Shown here piece after piece: positions 1 through 5,918 of a stretch of 14,581 nucleotides of DNA. A program made the translations under genes and the position numbers. Position 1 is the stretch's first letter; every line of letters starts with the position of its first letter. The notes under the pieces were generated by a model. It was not told the DNA's origin. It did no database searches and was given only the letters and a program-made list of their open reading frames with translations. The DNA lies in the NCBI GenBank assembly GCA_964636685.1, contig CAZWUK010000054.1, positions 1 through 14,581 of the forward strand, read 5' to 3'. Origin of the DNA: CAZWUK01 sp964636685. GTDB taxonomy: Bacteria; Bacillota; Clostridia; Christensenellales; CAG-138.

Positions 1-595
1 GCTTGTGGGTAATAAAGAGAATGGACTTGCCCTCTTTGGTAAAACCGCGCATGATTTCCATCAGCTCATCGATTTCCTGCGGCGTCAATACCGCAGTTGG
101 CTCGTCAAAGATCAGGATTTCATTGTCACGGTAGAGCATTTTAAGAATCTCGACACGCTGCTGCATGCCGACGGAAATATCCTCAATCAATGCGTCCGGA
201 TCGACTGCCAGACCGTATTTTTCAGACAGCTCGACGACGCGTTTTCTGGCTTCCTTCTTTTCCAAAAAGCCAAGTTTGTTTGGCTCAACGCCGAGAATGA
301 TGTTGTCCAGAACAGAAAAAATTTCCACCAGCTTAAAATGCTGGTGCACCATGCCGATGTGCAGTGCGTTGGCGTCGTTGGGATCGTTGATCTTGACGAC
401 CTCGCCATTTTTTTTGATGATGCCCTCCTCGGGCTGGTACAAACCGAATAAAACGCTCATCAAGGTGGATTTTCNNNNNNNNNNAAGCAACGCATGGACT
501 TCGCCTTTTTTAAGCTGAAGCGTGATGTTATCGTTGGCCTTGATGCCCGGGAATTCTTTGGTGATGTTTAGCATTTCAATGACATATTCGCTCAT
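1..595 (-). CDS. ABC transporter ATP-binding protein of the BMP/nucleoside (simple sugar) importer family, 3'-truncated by the window edge
   Basis: This is the N-terminal ATPase domain of the energising subunit of an ABC importer for nucleosides or simple sugars (NupO/YufO type, usually two fused ATPase domains of about 500 residues). The start is ATG at 595 (MSEYVIEMLNITKEFPGIKA), with AAGGG upstream. Visible motifs are the end of Walker A (GKSTLM, next to the N gap), a Q-loop region GMVHQHFKLV, the family signature ISVGMQQRVEILKML, Walker B EILIFDEPTAVLTPQE, and the H-loop ITHK at the window edge. About 198 codons are present and the C-terminal part lies outside. It sits downstream of the BMP lipoprotein gene on the same strand, so the pair forms the binding protein and motor of one importer; permeases are expected further left. 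The family is very clear. The exact substrate is inferred. Confidence 0.93.
   Translation of the reverse strand, partial: MSEYVIEMLNITKEFPGIKANDNITLQLKKGEVHALLXXXXKSTLMSVLFGLYQPEEGIIKKNGEVVKINDPNDANALHIGMVHQHFKLVEIFSVLDNIILGVEPNKLGFLEKKEARKRVVELSEKYGLAVDPDALIEDISVGMQQRVEILKMLYRDNEILIFDEPTAVLTPQEIDELMEIMRGFTKEGKSILFITHK
475..484. other. Assembly gap (10 N) inside the Walker A motif
   Basis: Ten N bases interrupt the ABC ATPase between HALL and GKSTLM. Family members read HALLGENGAGKST here, which needs 16 bases where 10 N stand, so the gap probably hides about 6 more bases than shown. The difference is a multiple of three, so the reading frame happens to stay intact across the gap. Confidence 0.95.
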
Positions 596-634
596 AAGAT
601 GATTCCCTTCGCTAGTTGATCGATGAATCGAATG

Positions 635-669
635 AAAAAACGAGGCCGGGCTATGCCGCCCAGCCCCGT
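635..669 (-). terminator. Intrinsic terminator/attenuator between the BMP lipoprotein and ATPase genes
   Basis: Read on the minus strand, a 12-bp stem (ACGGGGCTGGGC pairing with GCCCGGCCTCGT, two G-U pairs) closes a 6-base loop and is followed directly by six T. It lies in the 101-base spacer between the two transporter genes. Its likely role is partial termination, giving more binding protein than ATPase, which is common in such importer operons. The structure is seen in the sequence; the degree of read-through is inferred. Confidence 0.85.
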
Positions 670-696
670 TTGGTATCTGAATTGTCAGAGGGGGAA

Positions 697-1761
697 TTAG
701 CCCTGATAGTCGACGGCGATGTCAACGGTGGGGGCGTTCTCAATGTCGTTGGAGATTGCGACCGTACCGGCTTTCACCTGGGCGAAGAGCTCGTTGTACT
801 GGTCTACGGTGTAGGTGGAGAATCTCCAGGATTCCGCTGCGGTCGGCAGACCAACGCAATCATCTGCTGCGCCGAGTTTGGTCTCGGTGCCGGCATAGGT
901 GGCGGACCACTTGCCGCTGTTGGCGTACATGTCGGCCAGCGCGATCTGGACGGACGGGCTCAGCGCCTTCATGGCGGAGGAGATGATCAGCTCGGACTCG
1001 CCGCCCTGATCGGAGTCAACGCCGATGACCTTTGCACCGGCTTCTTCCGCTGCTGCAACTGCGGACAGATAGATGCCGCCGCCGCAAGCAAAGACGACTT
1101 CGGTGCCTTCGGTGTACCAGCCGGACATCTTGGTCTTGATGTCATCGGAAGGCGCGAAGGAGTTGCCGTACCAATACTTGATGGAAACGTCGCCAACCTT
1201 GTCCATGACCTTAGCTGCGTCATTTGCGCCCTGCACAAAGCCGTAACCAAAGCGAACGACTGCCGGAACGGCCATGCCGCCCAGGAAGCCCAGCTTGGTG
1301 TAACCGTCGGTAACTGCGGCATAGCCCGCGAGGTAACCGGCCTGCTCTTCCTGATAGGTAACGAGCGCGGTGTTGGCGGCAGGGGTCATGTCGCCGAGGC
1401 TGACGTCAAGCGCGAGGAACATCACGTCGGGATACTGTTCCTGAACGCTGGTGACGGAAGCTGCAAACATGTAACCCGGGCAAACCACGACCTTGGCGCC
1501 CTTTTCGATGGCGGTCTTGATGGTCTCAATACGCGCATCGTCGCTGTCCTCGGAAGGACGATAATAGTTGTAGGTTTTGCTGTTGGCTTCGGCGTAAGCT
1601 TTTACGCCTTCCCAAGCACCCTGGTTGAAGGACTTGTCGTCGATGTTGCCAACGTCGGTAACAAGGGCGATTTCATAGGTTTCAGCGGCAGTCTTTGCGC
1701 AGCCTGCGATGAGACCAAGTGCCATGACCAAGACCAAAAGAATTGCTACTGTCTTTTTCAT
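697..1761 (-). CDS. BMP-family substrate-binding lipoprotein of an ABC importer
   Basis: Extracytoplasmic, lipid-anchored binding protein that captures the substrate (nucleosides in characterised BmpA/NupN/PnrA relatives) for the ABC importer encoded downstream. The 354-residue product starts MKKTVAILLVLVMALGLIAG and has lipobox IAGC with the modified cysteine at residue 21. The start at 1761 is chosen because AGGAGG sits 7-8 bases upstream; an in-frame ATG 20 codons earlier (1821) lies at or upstream of the predicted -10 box and is rejected. After the signal peptide come family landmarks: ALVTDVGNIDDKSFNQGAWEG near the mature N-terminus, then VVCPGYMFA, FLGGMAVPAVVRFGYGFVQG, and VFACGGGIYLSAVAAAEEAG with VIGVDSDQ. 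Length and motif order are normal for the family. A terminator-like hairpin separates it from the ATPase gene. The substrate cannot be settled from sequence alone. Confidence 0.95.
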   Translation of the reverse strand: MKKTVAILLVLVMALGLIAGCAKTAAETYEIALVTDVGNIDDKSFNQGAWEGVKAYAEANSKTYNYYRPSEDSDDARIETIKTAIEKGAKVVVCPGYMFAASVTSVQEQYPDVMFLALDVSLGDMTPAANTALVTYQEEQAGYLAGYAAVTDGYTKLGFLGGMAVPAVVRFGYGFVQGANDAAKVMDKVGDVSIKYWYGNSFAPSDDIKTKMSGWYTEGTEVVFACGGGIYLSAVAAAEEAGAKVIGVDSDQGGESELIISSAMKALSPSVQIALADMYANSGKWSATYAGTETKLGAADDCVGLPTAAESWRFSTYTVDQYNELFAQVKAGTVAISNDIENAPTVDIAVDYQG

Positions 1762-1811
1762 TTTGATTCCTCCTAGTAATTTTGCCGCAGTTTGTCCACG
1801 ACATCGTAACA

Positions 1812-1839
1812 ATAGTAACACGGAATTTTGAAATTTGAA
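1812..1839 (-). promoter_or_regulatory. Putative promoter of the BMP transporter operon
   Basis: On the minus strand, TTCAAA (1839-1834) and TACTAT (1817-1812) are separated by 16 bases, about 50 bases upstream of the BMP start. The -10 box is good and the -35 box is weak (4 of 6). The rest of the spacer shared with rpsU (about 1840-1962) is AT-rich and shows no clear riboswitch or gene. Confidence 0.5.
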
Positions 1840-1962
1840 AGAGGGAAAACCAAAGTGTGCTGTAAAATGCAGGATTTCTTTCGAAAAAGTGATACTTTAC
1901 AAAAATAATGGCTGAATCGATACAGACGTTTCACTTTGCGGCATTTGTAGTTGAATTTATTA

Positions 1963-1991
1963 TTGACTTTAAAGGCGCGTTTGTTTATAAT
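1963..1991 (+). promoter_or_regulatory. Sigma-A type promoter of rpsU
   Basis: TTGACT (1963-1968) and a perfect TATAAT (1986-1991) are separated by exactly 17 bases, about 54 bases upstream of the rpsU start. This is a strong housekeeping promoter, as expected for a ribosomal protein gene. Confidence 0.85.
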
Positions 1992-2044
1992 GTCACCTAG
2001 CGTCTTCTTGTTAGGAAGGATTGCACAAGAAGGGGGGGAAAGAA

Positions 2045-2215
2045 ATGGAAATTCGTGTTGGCGAAAACGAATCCCTGGAAAGCGCCCTGAAAAGATTTAA
2101 GCGCAAATGCGCCCGTTCCGGCGTATTGGCGGAAGTCCGTCGGCGTGAGCATTATGAAAAACCCAGTGTAAAGCGCAAGAAAAAGGCGGAGGCTGCCAGA
2201 AAGCGTAAGTATTGA
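2045..2215 (+). CDS. rpsU: 30S ribosomal protein S21
   Basis: Small basic protein of the 30S ribosomal subunit, near the mRNA exit/anti-Shine-Dalgarno region. The 56-residue product begins MEIRVGENESLESALKRFKR and carries the family pattern KCARSGVLAEVRRREHYEKPSVKRKKK with a Lys/Arg-rich tail ending RKRKY. An earlier in-frame ATG at 2021 exists, but the family starts at the motif MEIRV or similar and a purine-rich AAGGGGGGGAAAG lies just before ATG 2045. It is a single-gene unit with its own promoter and terminator. Confidence 0.97.
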   Translation: MEIRVGENESLESALKRFKRKCARSGVLAEVRRREHYEKPSVKRKKKAEAARKRKY

Positions 2216-2231
2216 TTCATTCATACTTATC

Positions 2232-2265
2232 AAGAGATCCGATTTGTTCGGGTCTCTTTTCTTTT
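2232..2265 (+). terminator. Intrinsic terminator after rpsU
   Basis: AAGAGATCCGA and TCGGGTCTCTT form an 11-bp stem with one G-U pair and a 5-base loop, followed by TTCTTTT. It starts 17 bases after the rpsU stop codon. Confidence 0.88.
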
Positions 2266-2378
2266 GCCCAAAGCTTTTGCTGCGGCAAAGCGGATTTTTG
2301 AGCGCACGGAAAAATATTGCCGGAATCCGGCATTTCTTTCGGCGTTTCTGAGTATAGTGTATCGGGGGGAACGACAAG

Positions 2379-2624
2379 ATGTTTGAGAAAACGACATTCT
2401 CTGAGCTTCGGCGCAAAGAGGTAATCAATGTTTGCGACGGGGCGCGCCTTGGTACGACCTGCGATCTGGAACTGGACGTTTGCAGCGGTACGGTGCTGGC
2501 AATCGTCGTTCCGGGCGAGGCGCGTTTGTTTGGACTCATCAAAAACTGCGACGAGCTGGTCATTCCGTTTTGCAAAATCAAGAAGTTCGGGGAAGATGTC
2601 ATTTTGGTGGATATTCCGCTTTGA
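2379..2624 (+). CDS. YlmC/YmxH-family PRC-barrel protein, linked to sporulation
   Basis: An 81-residue protein with the PRC-barrel-like fold of the YlmC/YmxH family, often annotated as a sporulation protein; its biochemical role is not known. Visible family features are FSELRRKEVINVCDGARLGTTCDLELD in the first half, and LVIPFCKIKKFGEDVILVDI at the end. The start at 2379 has GGGGGGA 8 bases upstream. In front of it, GCATTTC (2330) and GTATAGTG (2352), 15 bases apart, loosely resemble a sigma-E promoter; this match is weak. A 15-bp palindrome (2318-2332, TGCCGGA-A-TCCGGCA) also lies upstream. nrdR follows after 65 bases with its own likely promoter. Confidence 0.88.
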   Translation: MFEKTTFSELRRKEVINVCDGARLGTTCDLELDVCSGTVLAIVVPGEARLFGLIKNCDELVIPFCKIKKFGEDVILVDIPL

Positions 2625-2647
2625 CGGTGGAAAAGTACCGCTCCATG

Positions 2648-2671
2648 TGATATATTAACATATTATATGTT
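2648..2671 (+). promoter_or_regulatory. Extended -10 promoter and overlapping palindromic operator candidate upstream of nrdR
   Basis: TGATATATT (2648-2656) fits an extended -10 element without a good -35. The predicted start point (about 2663) falls inside a perfect 15-base palindrome, AACATATTATATGTT (2657-2671), 18 bases before the nrdR ATG. The palindrome is seen in the sequence. A role as repressor site, for NrdR itself or another regulator, is inferred: its arms are ACA...TGT as in NrdR boxes, but the spacing differs by one base. Confidence 0.5.
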
Positions 2672-2689
2672 GTAGATGGGGGCAGGAAA

Positions 2690-3154
2690 ATGAAGTGCAG
2701 ATATTGTTCCAGCTTGGAAAGCAAGGTCATTGACAGTCGACCCACGGAGGACGGCAGCGCGATTCGCAGACGCCGGGAGTGCATGAACTGCGGGAAGCGG
2801 TTTACGACCTACGAAAAAATTGAGGACAACCCCATCATGGTCGTCAAGCGGGACGGACGGCGCGAACCGTTTGACAGCGACAAGATCCGCTCCGGCATTC
2901 GAAAGGCTTGTGAAAAGCGACCTGTCTCCGCGCTGCAGCAGGAAAAGCTGGTGGAGGATATCAGCAGGGAAGTGTTCAACACGCTGGCTTCGGAGATCAG
3001 CTCCGCGGATATCGGCGAGATCGTCATGAAAAATCTCAAGCAGGTGGACGAGGTCGCGTACGTCCGGTTTGCTTCCGTATACCGTGAGTTTAAGGATACG
3101 CAGACATTTCTGGCGGAATTGCAGCGCCTGCTGGATGAAAAACAGGAGAAATAA
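2690..3154 (+). CDS. nrdR: Transcriptional repressor NrdR (Zn-ribbon plus ATP-cone)
   Basis: Nucleotide-sensing repressor of ribonucleotide reductase genes: the ATP-cone binds ATP or dATP and sets DNA binding through the zinc ribbon. The 154-residue product has Zn ligands C3, C6, C31 and C34 (MKCRYCSS and ECMNCGKRFTTYE), the basic segment AIRRRRE between them, and an ATP-cone from about residue 49 to 139 (VVKRDGRREPFDSDKIRSGI to VAYVRFASVYREF). Length is typical. A purine-rich GGGGGCAGG precedes the start. Its stop overlaps the pgeF start by one base (TAATG), so the two are translationally coupled. No ribonucleotide reductase gene is in the window, so its targets lie elsewhere. Confidence 0.97.
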   Translation: MKCRYCSSLESKVIDSRPTEDGSAIRRRRECMNCGKRFTTYEKIEDNPIMVVKRDGRREPFDSDKIRSGIRKACEKRPVSALQQEKLVEDISREVFNTLASEISSADIGEIVMKNLKQVDEVAYVRFASVYREFKDTQTFLAELQRLLDEKQEK

Positions 3155-3999
3155 TGGACAAGTCCGCGTTTGAACAGATCTATCGATCCCTGAAAACCGG
3201 GTATCATTACCGCGCAATCGGCGACGTCGGCATTTTTACGCTGCCGGAATTTGAAAAGCAGCCCGGAATCGACCATGGCTTTTCCGCAAGAACCGGCGGC
3301 GTCAGCCAAGGATGCTTTTCTTCGCTGAACCTGAGCTTTACGCGCCCCGAGGATCGGGAGAACGTGATGGAGAATTACCGCAGGTTTTGCAGCGCCGCGG
3401 GAATACCGGAATCGTCCATGGTCATGGACAATTACGAGCACGGAACGACGGTGCTTGCCGTCGATGCGTCCGATTGCGGCAAGGGCTATACAAAGGCGCC
3501 TTTGCCTTGGTGCGACGGGCTGGTAACGAACGATCCCCGCGTAACGCTGGTGACAGGGCATGCCGACTGCATGGCGTTCTATTTTTACGATCCTGTCAGC
3601 CGCAGCATCGGACTTTGCCATGCGGGCTGGCGGGGGGCGCTCGGCAGGATCGGCTGCCAAGTGGTGCAAAAGATGCAGCGACATTACGGCGCGCGTCCGG
3701 AAAACATTCTGGCGGGGCTGGGCCCTTCCATTTGCGCGACGCACTTTGAGGTTGGCGCCGATGTGGCGGACGCGTTTTGCAGCGCGTTTGCCGACATTGA
3801 CATTCGTCAGGAAGGCGCGCCGGAAAAAGCCTATATCGATCTTTGGAAGGTTGCCGCAAAGCAGTTTCTGGAGAGCGGGATTCTGCCGGAGCATAGTTCG
3901 CTGATGCGGCTGTGCACGGTGGAGGACGACAGGCTGTTTTCCCATCGGGGCGATCGCGGACACACCGGCGGTATGAGCGCATATTTGAGACTGGTGTGA
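3154..3999 (+). CDS. pgeF: Laccase-domain protein YlmD/YfiH (peptidoglycan editing factor PgeF type)
   Basis: Member of the multicopper-oxidase-like YfiH/YlmD/LACC1 family. Reported activities include purine nucleoside (adenosine) cleavage or deamination; in E. coli the protein affects UDP-MurNAc-tripeptide fidelity. The 281-residue product has the family blocks HGFSARTGGVSQG (41-53), DGLVTNDP (121-128), GHADCM (135-140), CHAGWRG (155-161), AGLGPSICATHFEVG (187-201) and FSHRGDRGHTGG (262-273). The predicted metal triad is H96 (in YEHGT), C139 and H156, all present. The usual QVHG before the first ligand reads NYEHG here. It overlaps nrdR by one base; AGGAG lies 6 bases before the ATG. No terminator is seen after it. 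Confidence 0.92.
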   Translation: MDKSAFEQIYRSLKTGYHYRAIGDVGIFTLPEFEKQPGIDHGFSARTGGVSQGCFSSLNLSFTRPEDRENVMENYRRFCSAAGIPESSMVMDNYEHGTTVLAVDASDCGKGYTKAPLPWCDGLVTNDPRVTLVTGHADCMAFYFYDPVSRSIGLCHAGWRGALGRIGCQVVQKMQRHYGARPENILAGLGPSICATHFEVGADVADAFCSAFADIDIRQEGAPEKAYIDLWKVAAKQFLESGILPEHSSLMRLCTVEDDRLFSHRGDRGHTGGMSAYLRLV

Positions 4000-4036
4000 C
4001 AATCTGTGACCTGCGCCGTACATTCGGGCACATTGA

Positions 4037-4065
4037 TTGACATTGGACGGCGTTCAAAGTATAAT
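4037..4065 (+). promoter_or_regulatory. Perfect consensus sigma-A promoter of the prsA-like gene
   Basis: TTGACA (4037-4042) and TATAAT (4060-4065) match the consensus at all 12 positions with the ideal 17-base spacer. It lies 38 bases upstream of the foldase start codon. Confidence 0.92.
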
Positions 4066-4102
4066 GCTTTCGTTTACAAAACGCGGAGAGGAAGAACGAT
4101 TT

Positions 4103-5323
4103 ATGAAACGGAAAATCCGGATCAGCAGTTTATTGATGATTGTGCTTTGCCTTGCGATGGCGCTGTGCGGCTGTGGTAAGACGACGCTTGCGGCAAAGGT
4201 CGGCGAGGTGGAAATTACAACACGGCAGCTGGAGAATGCCTATGCAAACTATTCTTCATATGCTTCTTATTATGGGTATTCCCTGACGACCGAGGAGGGC
4301 GTTGAATCCTATCAGGATTATCTGCTGGATCAGATGATTCGTGAAGAGATCGCGGTCTATCAAGCAAAGCAGGCCGGCATTACGCTGACCGACGAGGAAA
4401 AAGCGGACGCAAAGAAAAAGGGACAGGAGAACTACGACAGCTTTTATCAGGACTATCTGGATGCGGCAAAGAATGCCGGTGCCAGCGACGTCAAGGCATA
4501 TGCCAACAGCCTGCTGAGTAAATCGCTTGCCGAGAACAACAGCACGGTTTCAAAGGTAAAGCAGTCCTATATCGAGTCTGCGGAGAACAGTACGCTGACT
4601 TCCAAGCATAAGGAGCAGCTGCTTGCCGCCTATGAGATCACGGACGAGGATATCAAAGCCCGGTATGAGGAGGATCTTGCCGCGCAGCAGTCGCTGTTTG
4701 ACGCAACGCCGGCTTCCTACTTCACGTATGAAACCTACTATACCTACGGTTACACCGCAATGCCGCTCTATATTCCGGCAGGACTCTTCCGTGTCCGCCA
4801 GATTCTGGTGGCCGACGAGGCAACTGCGGACGCCGTGCTGGAGAAGATCAACGCCGGCGAGGATTTTGAAACGCTCCTGAAAGAGTATAATACCGATCCC
4901 GGGATGACGAATGAAACCTACGCTGCGGGCTATCTGGTCGGCGAAGGCGCGAACTTTGCGGAAGAATTCCTCAATGCGGCGCTTGCGCTGGAAAAGGATG
5001 GCGACGTGTCTGCCGTTGTGAAATCGGAGTTCGGCTATCATATCATCAAGCGCGTTTCCACAGAGGAAGCGCATGTGATTCCCTATGAAGAGGTGGAGAC
5101 GAACTACGTAGCCTACGCGACCAACCTCCTCCAGACGGAGTACTACAATTCTCTGGTGGATACGTGGATGGCAGACGAGAGCGTCGTTGCCCGCTACCCG
5201 GAGAACTATCGCTCGATCGGCAAGGCTGCGCTCGCGCAGATTACCGCTTCTCCCGAGGCGACCGCGGAACAGACGGCGGAGCCTGCGGACGGCAACGCCG
5301 ACTCGGCGGAAAACGCCGGCTGA
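4103..5323 (+). CDS. PrsA-like lipoprotein, parvulin-type peptidyl-prolyl isomerase
   Basis: Extracytoplasmic membrane-anchored foldase that helps secreted proteins fold after Sec export. The 406-residue product has a lipoprotein signal, MKRKIRISSLLMIVLCLAMA, then lipobox LCGC with the modified cysteine at residue 24. A SurA/PrsA-type N-terminal helical region follows (about 30-190: EITTRQLENAY, YLLDQMIREEIAVYQAKQAG). A parvulin domain spans about 228-318 (FRVRQILVADEATADAVLEKI to SEFGYHIIKRV), with the usual LALEKDGDVSAVVKSEFGYHII block. The last 25 residues are an Ala/Glu/Thr-rich low-complexity tail. The start at 4103 follows GGAGAGGAAG; an in-frame ATG at 4037 overlaps the promoter and is rejected. 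It is larger than Bacillus PrsA (about 290 residues). Confidence 0.92.
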   Translation: MKRKIRISSLLMIVLCLAMALCGCGKTTLAAKVGEVEITTRQLENAYANYSSYASYYGYSLTTEEGVESYQDYLLDQMIREEIAVYQAKQAGITLTDEEKADAKKKGQENYDSFYQDYLDAAKNAGASDVKAYANSLLSKSLAENNSTVSKVKQSYIESAENSTLTSKHKEQLLAAYEITDEDIKARYEEDLAAQQSLFDATPASYFTYETYYTYGYTAMPLYIPAGLFRVRQILVADEATADAVLEKINAGEDFETLLKEYNTDPGMTNETYAAGYLVGEGANFAEEFLNAALALEKDGDVSAVVKSEFGYHIIKRVSTEEAHVIPYEEVETNYVAYATNLLQTEYYNSLVDTWMADESVVARYPENYRSIGKAALAQITASPEATAEQTAEPADGNADSAENAG

Positions 5324-5334
5324 GGGGCTGACCG

Positions 5335-5430
5335 ATGAAGAAAAAGACCCGATTCATGGCTCTGCTGCTTGCGGGGATCATGCTGCTCGGTACGGTTATG
5401 ACAATTTTGCTTGTCATATTCGGACAATAG
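5335..5430 (+). CDS. 31-residue single-pass membrane peptide
   Basis: A short gene 11 bases after the prsA-like stop, with GAGGGG about 8 bases before its ATG. The peptide begins MKKKTRFMALLLAGIMLLGT and ends LVIFGQ: a positive N-terminus and one hydrophobic span of about 23 residues, so a small membrane protein with its N-terminus inside. Size and layout resemble the tiny Prli42-type (DUF4044) membrane peptides of Firmicutes, which anchor the stressosome in Listeria; that match is from memory and tentative. It probably shares the prsA transcript, and the next element is a terminator. Confidence 0.65.
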   Translation: MKKKTRFMALLLAGIMLLGTVMTILLVIFGQ

Positions 5431-5440
5431 CACACGGACG

Positions 5441-5486
5441 TAAAAAGAGCGCCTGCCGCTTCCGGCTTGGAAACGGCAGGCGCTTT
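5441..5486. terminator. Bidirectional intrinsic terminator
   Basis: An 11-bp perfect stem, AGCGCCTGCCG (5448-5458) with CGGCAGGCGCT (5474-5484), encloses a 15-base loop. On the plus strand it ends the prsA unit, with only a short T run (CTTTGACT). On the minus strand it is followed by CTTTTTACG, a better U-tract, so it also ends leftward transcripts from the nitroreductase or the candidate RNA. Confidence 0.85.
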
Positions 5487-5571
5487 GACTATGCGCGGTT
5501 ATGATGCAGAGCCGCCAAAGAGCTTTGGGTCTACGGGGGAGCGGAGCTTGCGGCCTTTTAAAGATGCGACA

Positions 5572-5606
5572 GAAAGCCGGGGCTGTCAGATACAGTCCCG
5601 GCTTTC
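5572..5606. repeat. Long hairpin in the 5431-5918 intergenic region
   Basis: GAAAGCCGGGGCTG and CAGTCCCGGCTTTC form a 14-bp stem with one G-U pair on the plus strand and a 7-base loop. On the minus strand the same stem has one A-C mismatch but can extend outward to 18 positions through GACG/TGTC. There is no U-tract on either side, so it is not a typical terminator. It may be the 3' domain of the candidate leftward RNA. Confidence 0.6.
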
Positions 5607-5806
5607 CGTCTTCACATACAAGTAAGGGCGTTGATTATTCTACTGCCATCAACGTGCTGCGGAATTGCACCGCACCGGCAAACATCAGAGAGCTTCTGCA
5701 AATACGGATCGTGCCGTTGTCGCTGTGCAAACGCAACTGGATACCCTTGCGCCTGTCCCCCACCGCATCGAACGCCCGCAACCGCTTGCAGCATCCTCCA
5801 CCTGAC
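5572..5806 (-). ncRNA. Candidate structured RNA, leftward, in the 488-base gap without a recognised gene
   Basis: The 5431-5918 spacer has no protein I recognise. On the minus strand an extended -10 promoter (5821-5813) predicts a transcript from about 5806. Its sequence can fold: CAGGCGCAA and TTGCGTTTG (5755-5747 with 5736-5728) make a 9-bp stem with two G-U pairs, which become A-C mismatches on the plus strand, so the minus strand is the likely RNA sense. TGCTGC (5793-5788) can pair with GCAGCA (5660-5655), and CGTCA (5807-5803) with TGATG (5651-5647), closing the element. The 3' boundary is either the hairpin at 5572-5606 or the U-tract terminator at 5441-5484. It has none of the landmark sequences of SRP RNA, tmRNA or RNase P RNA; a 6S-like RNA is not excluded. 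A short open frame ending at 5635 is the alternative reading. Confidence 0.3.
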
Positions 5807-5812
5807 GAACAT

Positions 5813-5821
5813 ATTATAGCA
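5813..5821 (-). promoter_or_regulatory. Extended -10 promoter pointing left into the 5572-5806 region
   Basis: The minus strand reads TGC-TATAAT, a perfect extended -10 element (TG-N-TATAAT). No good -35 is found at 17 bases (CGCTTC), which extended -10 promoters tolerate. No clear start codon with a well-spaced ribosome binding site follows, which supports an RNA product. Confidence 0.55.
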
Positions 5822-5918
5822 AGCTTGGATTTGCAGAAGCGTCTTTGGCGCAAACGGCAGGCATTTTTAGCGCAAACAACAGGTCGCGAGGATGGCGGAA
5901 CACCTCGGAGACGCCGAA

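Noticed and set aside
616..1776. Long plus-strand open frame of 386 codons
   Set aside because: It is the antisense shadow of the BMP lipoprotein gene, which has a lipobox, family motifs and a clear ribosome binding site.
1840..1962. Possible riboswitch between the BMP and rpsU genes
   Set aside because: No conserved aptamer sequence or long stem could be recognised; the region is merely AT-rich.
2809..4023. Minus-strand open frame of 404 codons over nrdR and pgeF
   Set aside because: Composition is unlike a protein and both genes on the other strand are certain.
5572..5606. Hairpin as an intrinsic terminator
   Set aside because: The stem is strong, but there is no U-tract on either strand; a better terminator lies at 5441-5486.
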